Source: Flavobacterium sinopsychrotolerans (GTDB lineage Bacteria > Bacteroidota > Bacteroidia > Flavobacteriales > Flavobacteriaceae). Taken from it: a stretch of DNA of 64,000 bases. A model generated the notes under the pieces. That model saw nothing but the letters and a program-made list of their open reading frames with translations, did no database searches and was not told where the DNA came from. Both the position numbers and the translations under genes were made by a program. Shown piece by piece: positions 54,501 through 63,207 of this stretch. The DNA lies in assembly GCF_900110375.1 (NCBI RefSeq), contig NZ_FODN01000001.1, positions 620,001 through 684,000 on the forward strand, read 5' to 3'. Numbering within the stretch: the stretch's first letter is position 1; every line of letters begins with the position of its first letter.

Positions 54501-56933
54501 ATGGACAATAAAAAAAGTTATATTCCGATAAAAGTTTTCATTAGTTATCTGGTGCTAGCTTTACTTTTTGCAAGTGTGGGCTGGTTTTTATACTCCGAAA
54601 GCAACGTTTTTTCAGAAACTGAAAGTAAGTTTGTTAAAGAAAATAGCAAAATTTTAAAAGTAAGTAATTTACTTTCTAAAATATATAAAACAGAAAGTTT
54701 AGCCCGAATAACCATTCAGTCTAATTCTGAAAAAGATTTCAAGAATTATATTTCTAAAACAGATTCCTTAAAATTAGATATTGATTCTTTAAAATTATTG
54801 GTCACAACTCCCTATCAGATTACTTTATTGGATAGTGTGAAATTTTTATTATCTAAAAAAACTCAAAATATAAAGCAACTTAAAGCCATAAAAAACAAGA
54901 CCAATGATGAAGCTGCAGTAAAAAATGCAATTGAGGATTTAACCAAGATAGAATCTTCGTTACGAAAGCTCCAATTGGAAGATTTTGTAAAATACCCCTC
55001 AGAAATGGGAGAATATCAACGAAATGTACTTAAAAAGTACGTCTCCTATTTAAATCAAAACATTCCTGATGACAGTACGAATACGTTAAGTAAAAAAGCT
55101 ACTGATTCAATTTTAATGGCTTCCAAAACATTGTTGAATCAAGTGAAGAAAGAGACCGAAAAAAAGAAAATATTATTGAATTTTGAAGAAAATAAATTAC
55201 TTAAAAATGAAATTTCCATATCGGAACAATTAAGAAAAATCTTAAATATCGTAGAAAGTGAGATTATTCGAAATACAACCAAAAATAATCTAGACCGAGA
55301 AAATTCATTAAAAAAAACAAATCGAATCGTAACTATAGCTGCGGCGATAGGATCATTGTCAACATTATTATTTTTAGTGTTAATTTTAAATGATTTTTCA
55401 AAAACTCAATCCTATAAAAGACAACTTGAGGCAGCGAACACCAAAACCAAAACACTTCTTAAAAATAGAGAGCAACTTATTTCCACGGTAAGCCACGACT
55501 TAAAAACCCCTTTAAGTACAATCTTAGGCTACACCGAACTTTTGGGCAATTCAATCTTGAATCCAAAGCAAGAACATTTCACAAAAAACATCAAAAATTC
55601 TTCAGAATATATCTCGAAATTAGTTCAGGATTTACTTGATTTTACTCAAATTGAGGCTGGAAAAATAGTTGTTGAAAAAATCCCTTTCTCTTTATATGAT
55701 ATTATTCATGAAATAGGTGACAGCATACAATCGGTTTATATTCAAAAACCAATACAACTTGACATCAAAATTGATCCTAATCTAAAACAAAAAATCATAG
55801 GCGACCCGTTCAGGCTGAAACAAATATTGTCTAATATCATAGGAAATGCGTTCAAATTTACAGAAAAAGGATTCATAAAAATTGAAGTTACGGTTAATCC
55901 TAAAACCGATAGAATATGCATCCGTATTGAGGATTCTGGCATTGGAATAGCAGAAAAAAATCAGCAATTAATTTTTGAGGAATTTACACAAGCCGATGAA
56001 AATATTGAAAAAAAATATGGAGGAACGGGTTTAGGACTTACCATCTCTAAAAAAATAACCGCTATTTTAGGAGGTGAATTGAGTTTAAAAAGTGAATTAG
56101 GCAAAGGAAGCATTTTTGAAATTCAAATTCCACTAATTTTTGACGATACGCTATCCAAAAAAGAAATCTTTATCAATCCTTCAAAAGAGAAATTTACAGC
56201 AGTGATCATTGATGATGATGAGAGTTTGTTGAAGTTAACAACCGAAGTTTTAAAACAGCATCAGTATACTGTTTTTCCGTTTAATAATGCCTCTGATGCG
56301 ATTACTGCACTACCAAATATTAATTTTGATTTCATAATTACTGATATTCAAATGCCTGTTGTAGATGGTTTCTTATTTTTAGCAAAACTAAAAAAATCAA
56401 CAGAAATAAATTATAAAAACCAGCCAATTATTGCAGTAACGGGAAGAAATGATTTAGATATAGAAAATTACAAAAAAGCGGGGTTCACAACCGTGGTCAG
56501 AAAACCATTTTCTCCAAAAGGATTGCTCAAAACCATCAAAGCATTTTTGAACAATACGGAAATCCCTGTTGAATCAGACTTGAAAACTGACTCTAAACAA
56601 ACAAACAAACCATATTCGCTAAAAGCGTTGAAATCATTTTTATCCGATGAAGATGAGGCTTTAAAAGAGGTTTTATTAACCTTTATGACAAGCACAAAGG
56701 AGAGTTTACAATTTTTAGAACAAGCAATCTTAGAGGATAACTTTCTTGAAATTAAAAATAGTGCTCATAAAATGAACCCAATGTTTAAGCAAATCAAGGC
56801 TTCTCATATTAGTACAATTCTAGATCAATTAGAGTTAGAAGATCATACAATCCAAAACATAAATATTATTTTTACGGATTTAAAAAACAAGATTACGATT
56901 CTTTTTACACTTCTGGAAAAGGAAATAAACTAA
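54501..56933 (+). CDS. Hybrid sensor histidine kinase with receiver and Hpt domains
   Basis: 810 residues. TM1 (about 12-31), a helical periplasmic sensor (about 32-275), TM2 (about 277-297), then HisKA with H332 in VSHDLKTP, HATPase (N449, DSGIGI 478-483, GGTGLGL 507-513), a receiver (about 565-680: DDD 571-573, phospho-acceptor D615, K668), and a C-terminal Hpt domain with H756 in NSAHKM. All phosphorelay sites are intact, so the final acceptor is probably the NtrC-like regulator encoded convergently next door. A -7-like TATCTTTG at 54489-54496 ends 4 bp before the ATG. Signal unknown. Confidence 0.93.
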   Translation: MDNKKSYIPIKVFISYLVLALLFASVGWFLYSESNVFSETESKFVKENSKILKVSNLLSKIYKTESLARITIQSNSEKDFKNYISKTDSLKLDIDSLKLLVTTPYQITLLDSVKFLLSKKTQNIKQLKAIKNKTNDEAAVKNAIEDLTKIESSLRKLQLEDFVKYPSEMGEYQRNVLKKYVSYLNQNIPDDSTNTLSKKATDSILMASKTLLNQVKKETEKKKILLNFEENKLLKNEISISEQLRKILNIVESEIIRNTTKNNLDRENSLKKTNRIVTIAAAIGSLSTLLFLVLILNDFSKTQSYKRQLEAANTKTKTLLKNREQLISTVSHDLKTPLSTILGYTELLGNSILNPKQEHFTKNIKNSSEYISKLVQDLLDFTQIEAGKIVVEKIPFSLYDIIHEIGDSIQSVYIQKPIQLDIKIDPNLKQKIIGDPFRLKQILSNIIGNAFKFTEKGFIKIEVTVNPKTDRICIRIEDSGIGIAEKNQQLIFEEFTQADENIEKKYGGTGLGLTISKKITAILGGELSLKSELGKGSIFEIQIPLIFDDTLSKKEIFINPSKEKFTAVIIDDDESLLKLTTEVLKQHQYTVFPFNNASDAITALPNINFDFIITDIQMPVVDGFLFLAKLKKSTEINYKNQPIIAVTGRNDLDIENYKKAGFTTVVRKPFSPKGLLKTIKAFLNNTEIPVESDLKTDSKQTNKPYSLKALKSFLSDEDEALKEVLLTFMTSTKESLQFLEQAILEDNFLEIKNSAHKMNPMFKQIKASHISTILDQLELEDHTIQNINIIFTDLKNKITILFTLLEKEIN

Positions 56934-58261
56934 TTGATATCGTATAATTTTAATTTATTATACAATGTTTTTCTGTTGATTTTAAGCAATTTTGCTGCTT
57001 CAGTTTTATTATTATTCGTTTTATTTAAAGCCTCAAGAATAGTGTCTTTTTCATTTTCAGACAATGAAAAATCATTTGTTGTTGTAGGTTCATTTTGAAA
57101 AAATTCTACTGGAAGTGTCGCTTTTTCAATAAAATCTCCTTGTGATAAAAGCGTGGCTCTTTTGATACAATTTTGAAGTTCCCTAAGATTTCCCGGCCAT
57201 CTGTAGTTTTGAAAAATAGTCATGACTTCAGAAGAAAATCCGATGACATTTTTGTTCAATTCTTGATTTGATTTTTCAAGAAAAAAAGCTGAAAAAAGCA
57301 TTAAATCCTCATTTCGTTCCACTAATGAAGGAGAATGAATGGAGAATTCATTGATTCGGTGGTATAAATCTTCCCTAAAATCTCCTTTTTTTACTGCTTC
57401 GCGCAAATCTTCATTTGTTGCGGTAATAATCCTAATATCAACATCGATTTCTTTATTACTGCCAACGGGTTTTATTTTTCTTTCTTGCAAAGCTCGTAAA
57501 AGCTGGATTTGATTTTCATAAGAAAGATTCCCTATTTCATCCAGAAAAATAGTTCCACCATTTGCCGCTTCAAAAAAACCGATTTTATCTTGGATTGCTC
57601 CAGTAAAAGATCCTTTTAGATGTCCAAAAAACTCACTCGCTGCTAATTCTTTTGGAATGGAACCACAGTCAACAGCAATGAAATTAGTGTTTTTTCTGGA
57701 ACTGTTTTCATGAATACTTTTTGCAATGACTTCTTTTCCAGTTCCACTTTCGCCAATAATTAAAACTGACATGTTTGTTGGACTGACTAATTGGATGTAT
57801 TCAGCAAGCTTTTGGGACGCTTGAGAAATACCTTTAACAAATTCGTCAGTAATTTTTTTAACTTCCTGTTTTTTATTTTTAGACGTAGAAACTGTATTAT
57901 CAGATATTTGTAGCGCACCAGTAATAACCAATAAAACTTCCTCAGGATTAAATGGTTTTGAAATGTAATCCGCAGCACCGTTTTTTATAGCCTTTACAGC
58001 TGTACTCACATCCGAATATCCCGTCATTAGTATTACAGGAACATTTGGGTGAGTTGATTTTATTTCTGACATAAGTACAATCCCATCAGAATCGGGAAGC
58101 CTTAAATCCGTGATAATTAAATCGAATTCGTTACTTTTAATCTTGGATTTTGCTTCTGCGGCTGAAAATGTTGCCGTTACATCATAGGATTTTTTTATTA
58201 GAAATTTTTCTAATAATCTACAAAAAGCGACATCGTCTTCAATCAATAAAATCTTAGCCAT
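56930..58261 (-). CDS. Sigma-54-dependent NtrC-family response regulator
   Basis: 443 residues from MAKILLIEDD (a further ATG lies 6 bp upstream). Receiver domain with phospho-acceptor D52 (IITDLRLP) and K102; AAA+ domain with Walker A GESGTGKE (about 170-177), the sigma-54 contact loop as GSFTGA (217-222) and Walker B TIFLDEIG; WPGNLREL marks the sensor-II/arginine region; a Fis-type helix-turn-helix (about 412-440: NNKTEAAKLLKINRKTLYNKL). It shares its last 4 bp with the convergent hybrid kinase gene, its likely partner. Its probable targets are the small exported-protein pair just upstream. Confidence 0.95.
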   Translation of the reverse strand: MAKILLIEDDVAFCRLLEKFLIKKSYDVTATFSAAEAKSKIKSNEFDLIITDLRLPDSDGIVLMSEIKSTHPNVPVILMTGYSDVSTAVKAIKNGAADYISKPFNPEEVLLVITGALQISDNTVSTSKNKKQEVKKITDEFVKGISQASQKLAEYIQLVSPTNMSVLIIGESGTGKEVIAKSIHENSSRKNTNFIAVDCGSIPKELAASEFFGHLKGSFTGAIQDKIGFFEAANGGTIFLDEIGNLSYENQIQLLRALQERKIKPVGSNKEIDVDIRIITATNEDLREAVKKGDFREDLYHRINEFSIHSPSLVERNEDLMLFSAFFLEKSNQELNKNVIGFSSEVMTIFQNYRWPGNLRELQNCIKRATLLSQGDFIEKATLPVEFFQNEPTTTNDFSLSENEKDTILEALNKTNNNKTEAAKLLKINRKTLYNKLKLYDIN

Positions 58262-58323
58262 TAACATTGTTTAACTTTAGGGCTAAAATAAAGTTATTAA
58301 ATTTGTATTCTCATAATTTTTTG

Positions 58324-58358
58324 CAAAAAAAAGAGACTGTTAAAAAACAATCTCTTTT
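58324..58358 (-). terminator. Terminator of the small exported-protein operon
   Basis: AAAAGAGACTGTT / AACAATCTCTTTT, 13 bp with one mismatch and loop AAAA; on the minus strand a run of T residues follows. Confidence 0.8.
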
Positions 58359-58381
58359 AAAAAATAAAAAATTTCCCTAAA

Positions 58382-58678
58382 TTATTTATTTATCCAGTTT
58401 CCTTCGGCATCTGCATAAACAGTAGCTTTCTGGTCTCCAACTGTGATTTCTAATTTATATTCTTTCTTTGCATTAACAGAGGCTTTTACAAGTGTAGCGT
58501 CCGGCTTAGCGGTTTTCAATGCTGCTTTCACCGCTTCAGGAATTGCTTCTGTCTGTACTTCGGAATATTCTTCTTGCATTAAGACAGATTGAGTAACTAT
58601 ATTGCTTACCGGAATAATAGTTGCATAAGTTGATAAACTTCCTAAAACGATTGCTGCTGATACCATTAACTTTTTCAT
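58382..58678 (-). CDS. Small exported PepSY-like protein, paralogue 2
   Basis: 98 residues. A signal peptide (MKKLMVSAAIVLGSLSTYAT) is followed by a single compact domain: EEYSEVQTEAIPEAVKAALKTAKPDATLVKASV then EYKLEITVGDQKATVYADAEGNW. Helix then a beta-sheet ending in a DAxGxW turn suggests a PepSY-like/BLIP-like fold, periplasmic. It is nearly the same length as and about 60% similar to the next upstream gene, from which it is separated by 32 bp. Tandem duplication and co-transcription are likely. Beside the sigma-54 regulator; function unknown. Confidence 0.85.
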   Translation of the reverse strand: MKKLMVSAAIVLGSLSTYATIIPVSNIVTQSVLMQEEYSEVQTEAIPEAVKAALKTAKPDATLVKASVNAKKEYKLEITVGDQKATVYADAEGNWINK

Positions 58679-58710
58679 CTTATTTACTTTTATTTATTAT
58701 TATTTTATAA

Positions 58711-59007
58711 TTATTTTTGAATCCATTTTCCATTTGCATCTGCAAAAAGATTTCCTTTTTTATCGCCAACAGTGATATCTAATTTATATTCTTTGTTAGC
58801 ATTAATATATGCTTTATCAAGTATTGCATCTGGATAAGCTGTTTTTAATGCTGCTTTTATAGCCTCTGGTACTTCTTCTAATTTTACCTCTGTATATTCT
58901 TCTTGAATAGATTGTGATGTGGTAACGGAGTTAGTTGTAGGAAGTGTAGTTGCGTATGTAGAGAAACTTCCTAAAACGATTGCTGCTGATAAGATTAACT
59001 TTTTCAT
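58711..59007 (-). CDS. Small exported PepSY-like protein, paralogue 1
   Basis: 98 residues from MKKLILSAAIVLG (an ATG eight codons earlier, at 59031, is possible but spoils the signal peptide). The domain EEYTEVKLEEVPEAIKAALKTAYPDAILDKAYI / EYKLDITVGDKKGNLFADANGKWIQK matches paralogue 2 along its length. Exported, probably periplasmic. Its upstream region (59055-59201) contains a candidate sigma-54 promoter and three GGGTAA boxes, so the pair is likely controlled by the adjacent NtrC-type regulator. It could bind a metal, peptide or protein; nothing in the sequence decides this. Confidence 0.85.
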   Translation of the reverse strand: MKKLILSAAIVLGSFSTYATTLPTTNSVTTSQSIQEEYTEVKLEEVPEAIKAALKTAYPDAILDKAYINANKEYKLDITVGDKKGNLFADANGKWIQK

Positions 59008-59054
59008 AATATTTATTTTTAAATTATTCATTTGTTATTGTTGTTTAAGATAAA

Positions 59055-59070
59055 GTAATAATTGTACCAG
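59055..59070 (-). promoter_or_regulatory. Candidate sigma-54 (-24/-12) promoter for the PepSY-like pair
   Basis: On the minus strand CTGGTACAATTATTACT has GG at 59068-59067, ten bases, then AC at 59056-59055, against the consensus GG-N10-GC (TGGCAC-N5-TTGC). One mismatch at the -12 dinucleotide. A start about 12 bases later would give a leader of about 36 nt before the ATG at 59007. Confidence 0.45.
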
Positions 59071-59153
59071 TTTTTAACAAGAACCTAAAAGACCTGTAAT
59101 AGACTAAAAAATAGAGTATTAATATTTGAGCCCGTTGTTTTAAGATGGGAAAA

Positions 59154-59201
59154 GTGGGTAACATTTTGAGAAAAACGGGTAATTTTTACACACTTTACCC
59201 C
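59154..59201. promoter_or_regulatory. Candidate activator-binding sites (GGGTAA boxes)
   Basis: GGGTAA occurs at 59156-59161 and 59177-59182, exactly 21 bp apart (two helical turns), and inverted as TTACCC at 59195-59200, making GGGTAA-N12-TTACCC. They lie about 90-130 bp upstream of the -24/-12 element, where NtrC-type activators bind. Confidence 0.5.
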
Positions 59202-59222
59202 AGTATCAAAATTAGAATAAAC

Positions 59223-59252
59223 AAAAAAACCCTGCATCGCTGCAAGGTTTTT
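59223..59252 (-). terminator. Terminator of accC
   Basis: Minus-strand hairpin AAAACCTTGCA / TGCAGGGTTTT with loop GCGA and one G-T pair, followed by T residues, 18 bp beyond the accC stop. Confidence 0.85.
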
Positions 59253-59269
59253 ACTTAAATAAAGTATTT

Positions 59270-60616
59270 TTATTCCGGATCGTTCATTTTGAAAGTATCC
59301 ATGAATGCGGTAGTATATTCACCCGCAATATAACGAGGATCATCCATTAATTGTCTATGGAAAGGAATAGTTGTTTTTATTCCTTCGATTACAAATTCAT
59401 CTAAGGCTCTTCTCATTTTACTAATTGCTTCCTCGCGAGATTGAGCTGTAGTAATAAGTTTTGCAATCATTGAATCATAATTTGGCGGAATAGTGTACCC
59501 TGAATATACATGAGTATCTAAACGAACTCCATGTCCACCAGGCATATGCAATGTTGTGATTTTTCCTGGAGACGGACGGAAATCATTATAAGGATCTTCC
59601 GCATTAATACGGCATTCAATAGCATGCAATTGAGGCAAATAATTTTTCCCTGAAATAGCAACCCCTGCGGCTACAAGAATTTGTTCACGAATTAAATCAT
59701 AATCAATTACTTGTTCTGTAATAGGATGCTCTACTTGAATACGAGTATTCATTTCCATGAAGTAGAAATTACGGTGTTTGTCCACCAAAAACTCTACAGT
59801 TCCAGCACCTTCATATTTAATATATTCAGCTGCTTTTACAGCTGCTTCACCCATTTTAGTACGCAATTCATCTGTCATAAATGGTGAAGGCGTTTCTTCA
59901 GTCAATTTTTGATGACGTCTTTGTACCGAGCAGTCTCTTTCAGAAAGATGACACGCTTTTCCATAAGAATCGCCTATAACCTGAATTTCAATATGACGAG
60001 GCTCTTCAATTAATTTCTCCAAATACATTCCGTCATTCCCAAAAGCAGCTGCGGATTCCTGACGTGCACCTTCCCATGCTTTTAACAATTCATCTTCTTT
60101 CCAAACGGCACGCATCCCTTTTCCACCACCACCAGCAGTTGCTTTAAGCATTACTGGATAACCAAAATCTCTTGATAATTGCAAGGCTTGATCATACGAT
60201 TCTAAGATACCTACTGAACCCGGAACACAAGGAACTCCTGCTTCAATCATGGTTGATTTTGCAGAGGCTTTGTCTCCCATTCTATCAATCATCTCTGGAG
60301 ATGCTCCAATAAATTTGATCCCATGTTCCTGACAAATTTTTGAAAATTTAGAATTTTCAGAAAGGAATCCGTATCCTGGATGTATTGCATCTGCGTTTGT
60401 AATTTCGGCAGCGGCAATAATATTTGACATTTTTAAATAGGATAAGTTGCTTGGAGGAGGTCCTATACAAACCGCTTCGTCAGCAAACTTTACATGAAGA
60501 CTTTCGGCATCAGCAGTAGAATAAACAGCTACTGTTTTTATGCCCATTTCCTTGCACGTTCTAATTACGCGTAACGCAATTTCCCCTCTATTTGCAATTA
60601 ATATTTTTTTAAACAT
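59270..60616 (-). CDS. accC: Acetyl-CoA carboxylase biotin carboxylase subunit
   Basis: 448 residues. Carboxylates the biotin on BCCP using ATP and bicarbonate, the first half of acetyl-CoA carboxylase. N-terminal [24 protein letters not shown], glycine-rich ATP loop [27 protein letters not shown] and [15 protein letters not shown] (catalytic Arg/Glu region). Full length. It follows accB and fabH in one cluster, the standard Bacteroidota arrangement. The accB-accC gap (84 bp) holds a palindromic repeat. Confidence 0.97.
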   Translation of the reverse strand: MFKKILIANRGEIALRVIRTCKEMGIKTVAVYSTADAESLHVKFADEAVCIGPPPSNLSYLKMSNIIAAAEITNADAIHPGYGFLSENSKFSKICQEHGIKFIGASPEMIDRMGDKASAKSTMIEAGVPCVPGSVGILESYDQALQLSRDFGYPVMLKATAGGGGKGMRAVWKEDELLKAWEGARQESAAAFGNDGMYLEKLIEEPRHIEIQVIGDSYGKACHLSERDCSVQRRHQKLTEETPSPFMTDELRTKMGEAAVKAAEYIKYEGAGTVEFLVDKHRNFYFMEMNTRIQVEHPITEQVIDYDLIREQILVAAGVAISGKNYLPQLHAIECRINAEDPYNDFRPSPGKITTLHMPGGHGVRLDTHVYSGYTIPPNYDSMIAKLITTAQSREEAISKMRRALDEFVIEGIKTTIPFHRQLMDDPRYIAGEYTTAFMDTFKMNDPE

Positions 60617-60640
60617 CTTATTTTATATTTTAAATTTAAA

Positions 60641-60690
60641 ATTCCAATAGTCAAAACTCAATTTGGAATTGGAATTTTGACTATTGGAAT
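60641..60690. repeat. 16-bp perfect palindrome between accB and accC
   Basis: ATTCCAATAGTCAAAA pairs with TTTTGACTATTGGAAT across an 18-base centre that repeats TTTGGAATTGGAA-type words. It has no terminator T tract on the minus strand and lies inside what should be an operon. Confidence 0.8.
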
Positions 60691-60700
60691 CTCAAAAATA

Positions 60701-61180
60701 TTATGACGGATCTACTAAGAATAAAGGTTGGTCAAATTCAACTGGTGACATATCATCAACCAGTACTTTCACAATTTTACCAGAAACTTCAGATTCAATT
60801 TCATTAAATAATTTCATGGCTTCAATTACACAAAGAACATCCCCCTTAGAAATTGTTTTACCTACTTCAACAAACATCGGTTTATCTGGAGATGGTTTTC
60901 TATAAAAAGTTCCAATAATTGGAGATTTTATAGTGATATAATGAGCGTTTTCTACTGCTGGAACTTCTGGAGCAACTACGGCCGGGGCAATTTGTTGCGG
61001 AGCTACTGCTTGTTGAAGTGCACCTTGAGCAGGCATTTGTTGTACATAAGTGGTTTCTGTCACATTCCCTTCCAGTGTTGTTCTGATGGTGATTTTCACA
61101 TCATCCATCTCTAATTTAACTTCTGCAACTCCTGAATTTGCTACAAACTTGATTAGATTTTGAATTTCTTTTAAATCCAT
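60701..61180 (-). CDS. accB: Acetyl-CoA carboxylase biotin carboxyl carrier protein
   Basis: 159 residues. The biotin acceptor is K123 in [11 protein letters not shown]. An N-terminal dimerisation part (1-40), an alanine/proline/glutamine-rich linker (about 48-78) and a C-terminal biotinyl domain (79-159) are present, with the thumb loop [12 protein letters not shown]. 23 bp after fabH and co-transcribed. Confidence 0.96.
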   Translation of the reverse strand: MDLKEIQNLIKFVANSGVAEVKLEMDDVKITIRTTLEGNVTETTYVQQMPAQGALQQAVAPQQIAPAVVAPEVPAVENAHYITIKSPIIGTFYRKPSPDKPMFVEVGKTISKGDVLCVIEAMKLFNEIESEVSGKIVKVLVDDMSPVEFDQPLFLVDPS

Positions 61181-61203
61181 AATTATTTGTTTTTAGTTTA
61201 AAT

Positions 61204-62202
61204 TTATTTTTTATCGTATGCCCATTTTAGATAAATAGATCCCCAAGTGAATCCACCTCCAAAAGCAGCCAAAATTATCGTATCTCCTTTTTTGAATAAA
61301 TGTTCAAAATCACTAAGCACTAATGGTAAAGTAGCAGAAGTTGTGTTTCCGTATTTTTCGATATTCATTAATACTTTAGAATCTTCTAAATTCATTCTAT
61401 TAGCAGTAGCATCAATAATACGTTTATTGGCTTGATGAGGAACCAACCAATCTACATCTTCATTCGTCAAATTATTTCTTTTCAAAATTAATTCGCTTGA
61501 ATCTGCCATGTTGGTCACTGCATATTTAAACACTGTTTTTCCGTCTTGAATAATATTATGTCTATTTTCTTTTACGGTTTCTAAAGATGTAGGATTAATG
61601 GATCCACCAGCATCAATTTTCAAAAAATCTCTACCGATACCATCACTACGCAAGTACTCATCCTGCAGTCCCAATCCTTCGTAATTAGGTTCAAATAATA
61701 CTGCACCAGCACCATCTCCAAAAATAATACAGGTTGATCTGTCTGTATAATCTACGATTGAAGACATTTTATCAGCACCGATCAACAGTACTTTCTTATA
61801 TCTTCCTGATTCTATATAAGCAGCGGCAGTTGACATTCCAAATAAGAAACTGGAACAAGCTGCTTGCAAATCATAAGCAAAAGCATTAGTAGCACCTATT
61901 TCAGTTGCAACATACACACCCGTTGAGGCTACCGGCATATCTGGAGTAGCAGTTGCCATTATCAACAAATCTATTTCAAGAGGATCAATATTAGCTTTTG
62001 CTAATAAATTTTGTGCAGCTTTAATGGCCAAAAAAGAAGTTCCTTTCCCTTCTTCTTTAAGAATTCTTCTTTCTTTTATTCCTGTGCGAGAGGTTATCCA
62101 CTCATCATTGGTATCAACCATTGCTTCAAGAGCTTTGTTCGTTAGTACAAAGTCCGGAACATAAGCTCCAACAGCGGTTATTGCGGCTGTAATTGTATTC
62201 AT
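61204..62202 (-). CDS. fabH: 3-oxoacyl-ACP synthase III (FabH)
   Basis: 332 residues. Condenses acetyl-CoA (or a branched starter) with malonyl-ACP to start fatty-acid synthesis. Catalytic triad: C116 in LQAACSSFLFG, histidine in DWLVPHQANKRI, asparagine in KYGNTTSATLPL. Full-length thiolase fold. Starter choice is not readable, but Flavobacteria make iso-branched chains. First gene of fabH-accB-accC; separated from rpmF by a terminator. Confidence 0.96.
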   Translation of the reverse strand: MNTITAAITAVGAYVPDFVLTNKALEAMVDTNDEWITSRTGIKERRILKEEGKGTSFLAIKAAQNLLAKANIDPLEIDLLIMATATPDMPVASTGVYVATEIGATNAFAYDLQAACSSFLFGMSTAAAYIESGRYKKVLLIGADKMSSIVDYTDRSTCIIFGDGAGAVLFEPNYEGLGLQDEYLRSDGIGRDFLKIDAGGSINPTSLETVKENRHNIIQDGKTVFKYAVTNMADSSELILKRNNLTNEDVDWLVPHQANKRIIDATANRMNLEDSKVLMNIEKYGNTTSATLPLVLSDFEHLFKKGDTIILAAFGGGFTWGSIYLKWAYDKK

Positions 62203-62325
62203 TGTATGCGATTATTTCTTGTCAAATGATACCATTTGAAAATTTTTTAAAAGACTTGAAAATTACAAAAAAAAAATTCATTTCCATTGATTAAGAGCTT
62301 CTTATTTAACGAAAATGATAAACAA

Positions 62326-62352
62326 CAAAAAAACTCTCACGATGTGAGAGTT
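62326..62352 (-). terminator. Terminator after rpmF
   Basis: AACTCTCAC / GTGAGAGTT with loop GAT; on the minus strand a T tract follows. It splits DUF177-rpmF from fabH-accB-accC. The remainder of the 173-bp gap (62203-62375) probably holds the fabH promoter. Confidence 0.88.
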
Positions 62353-62375
62353 CGAATATCATTTACTAAAATGTA

Positions 62376-62570
62376 TTAAGCAACCGCTACAGATTTATCT
62401 ATAACAACTTGCCCTCTGTAGTACATTTTACCTTCATGCCAATACGCTCTATGGTATAAATGCGCTTCTCCAGTGATTGGACAAGTAGCAATTTGAGCTA
62501 CAGTAGCTTTATAATGTGTTCTTCTTTTATCTCTTCTTGTTTTGGAGATTTTTCTCTTAGGATGTGCCAT
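62376..62570 (-). CDS. rpmF: Ribosomal protein bL32
   Basis: 64 residues, starting [20 protein letters not shown], the bL32 signature. Only one cysteine is present (C29, in [12 protein letters not shown]), so the zinc-binding C-type motif is incomplete, as in C-minus forms. 9 bp after the DUF177 gene, the usual bacterial pairing. Confidence 0.97.
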   Translation of the reverse strand: MAHPKRKISKTRRDKRRTHYKATVAQIATCPITGEAHLYHRAYWHEGKMYYRGQVVIDKSVAVA

Positions 62571-62579
62571 TTTACTATA

Positions 62580-63122
62580 TTATTTATCCGTTAATAGTTG
62601 CTTTAATTTGTCCCAACGCGGGTCAATATTTTCTTCTTCTTTAATTTCTTCTTTTTCTTCCTTTACTATGAGTTCATTTAACTTAGTTAAGGCTTCTGTC
62701 TTTAAACTTCCGTCTTTCACGCCTGGATGAACTCGTCTTAGAGGAACTGACAACACTATCATTTCATAGATGTATTGTGCAATATCTATTTCAAACTCTC
62801 CATGAGGTAAAATTAACAATTCCTCATTTTCATTATTAAATTCCTCCCCAAAACGAACGATTAACTTCATTTGACCTTTAATAGGCAAATCAAAATCTTC
62901 ACTTGTGAGATCACAAGGCACATTTACAATACCTTTATGCTTAAAACTCAACTCTAGCAGCGTGCTTTTTTTCTCTAAAACTACATTTACTTTGATATTT
63001 GAATCTTGATATTCATTATAATCAAAGATTTCAAAGAACGCATTACTTATTTGATACTCAAAATGATGTTTCCCTAGCTTTAATCCTACGAAAGGAATTA
63101 AATATTCTTTTCTATTCTTCAT
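62580..63122 (-). CDS. DUF177 (YceD-like) protein
   Basis: 180 residues. The core (VPCDLTSEDFDLPIKGQMKLIVRFGEE and RRVHPGVKDGSL) matches the DUF177 family, which is linked to 23S rRNA accumulation in plants and E. coli and sits beside rpmF in most bacteria. The canonical CxRC cysteine pairs are mostly missing, leaving only C in VPCDLT, as in other Bacteroidota. A strong -7 box lies 35 bp upstream. Transcribed with rpmF. Confidence 0.9.
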   Translation of the reverse strand: MKNRKEYLIPFVGLKLGKHHFEYQISNAFFEIFDYNEYQDSNIKVNVVLEKKSTLLELSFKHKGIVNVPCDLTSEDFDLPIKGQMKLIVRFGEEFNNENEELLILPHGEFEIDIAQYIYEMIVLSVPLRRVHPGVKDGSLKTEALTKLNELIVKEEKEEIKEEENIDPRWDKLKQLLTDK

Positions 63123-63156
63123 TTCAACAACAATTTGCCCCTAAACTTCGGGAGTG

Positions 63157-63164
63157 CAAAGATA
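63157..63164 (-). promoter_or_regulatory. -7 box (TATCTTTG) of the DUF177-rpmF unit
   Basis: Perfect TAnnTTTG on the minus strand, between pdxA and the DUF177 gene, 35 bp before the start codon. Confidence 0.65.
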
Positions 63165-63207
63165 TAAAATTATTGCAAATCTAATAATGTTATTCACTTT
63201 TTTTTGT

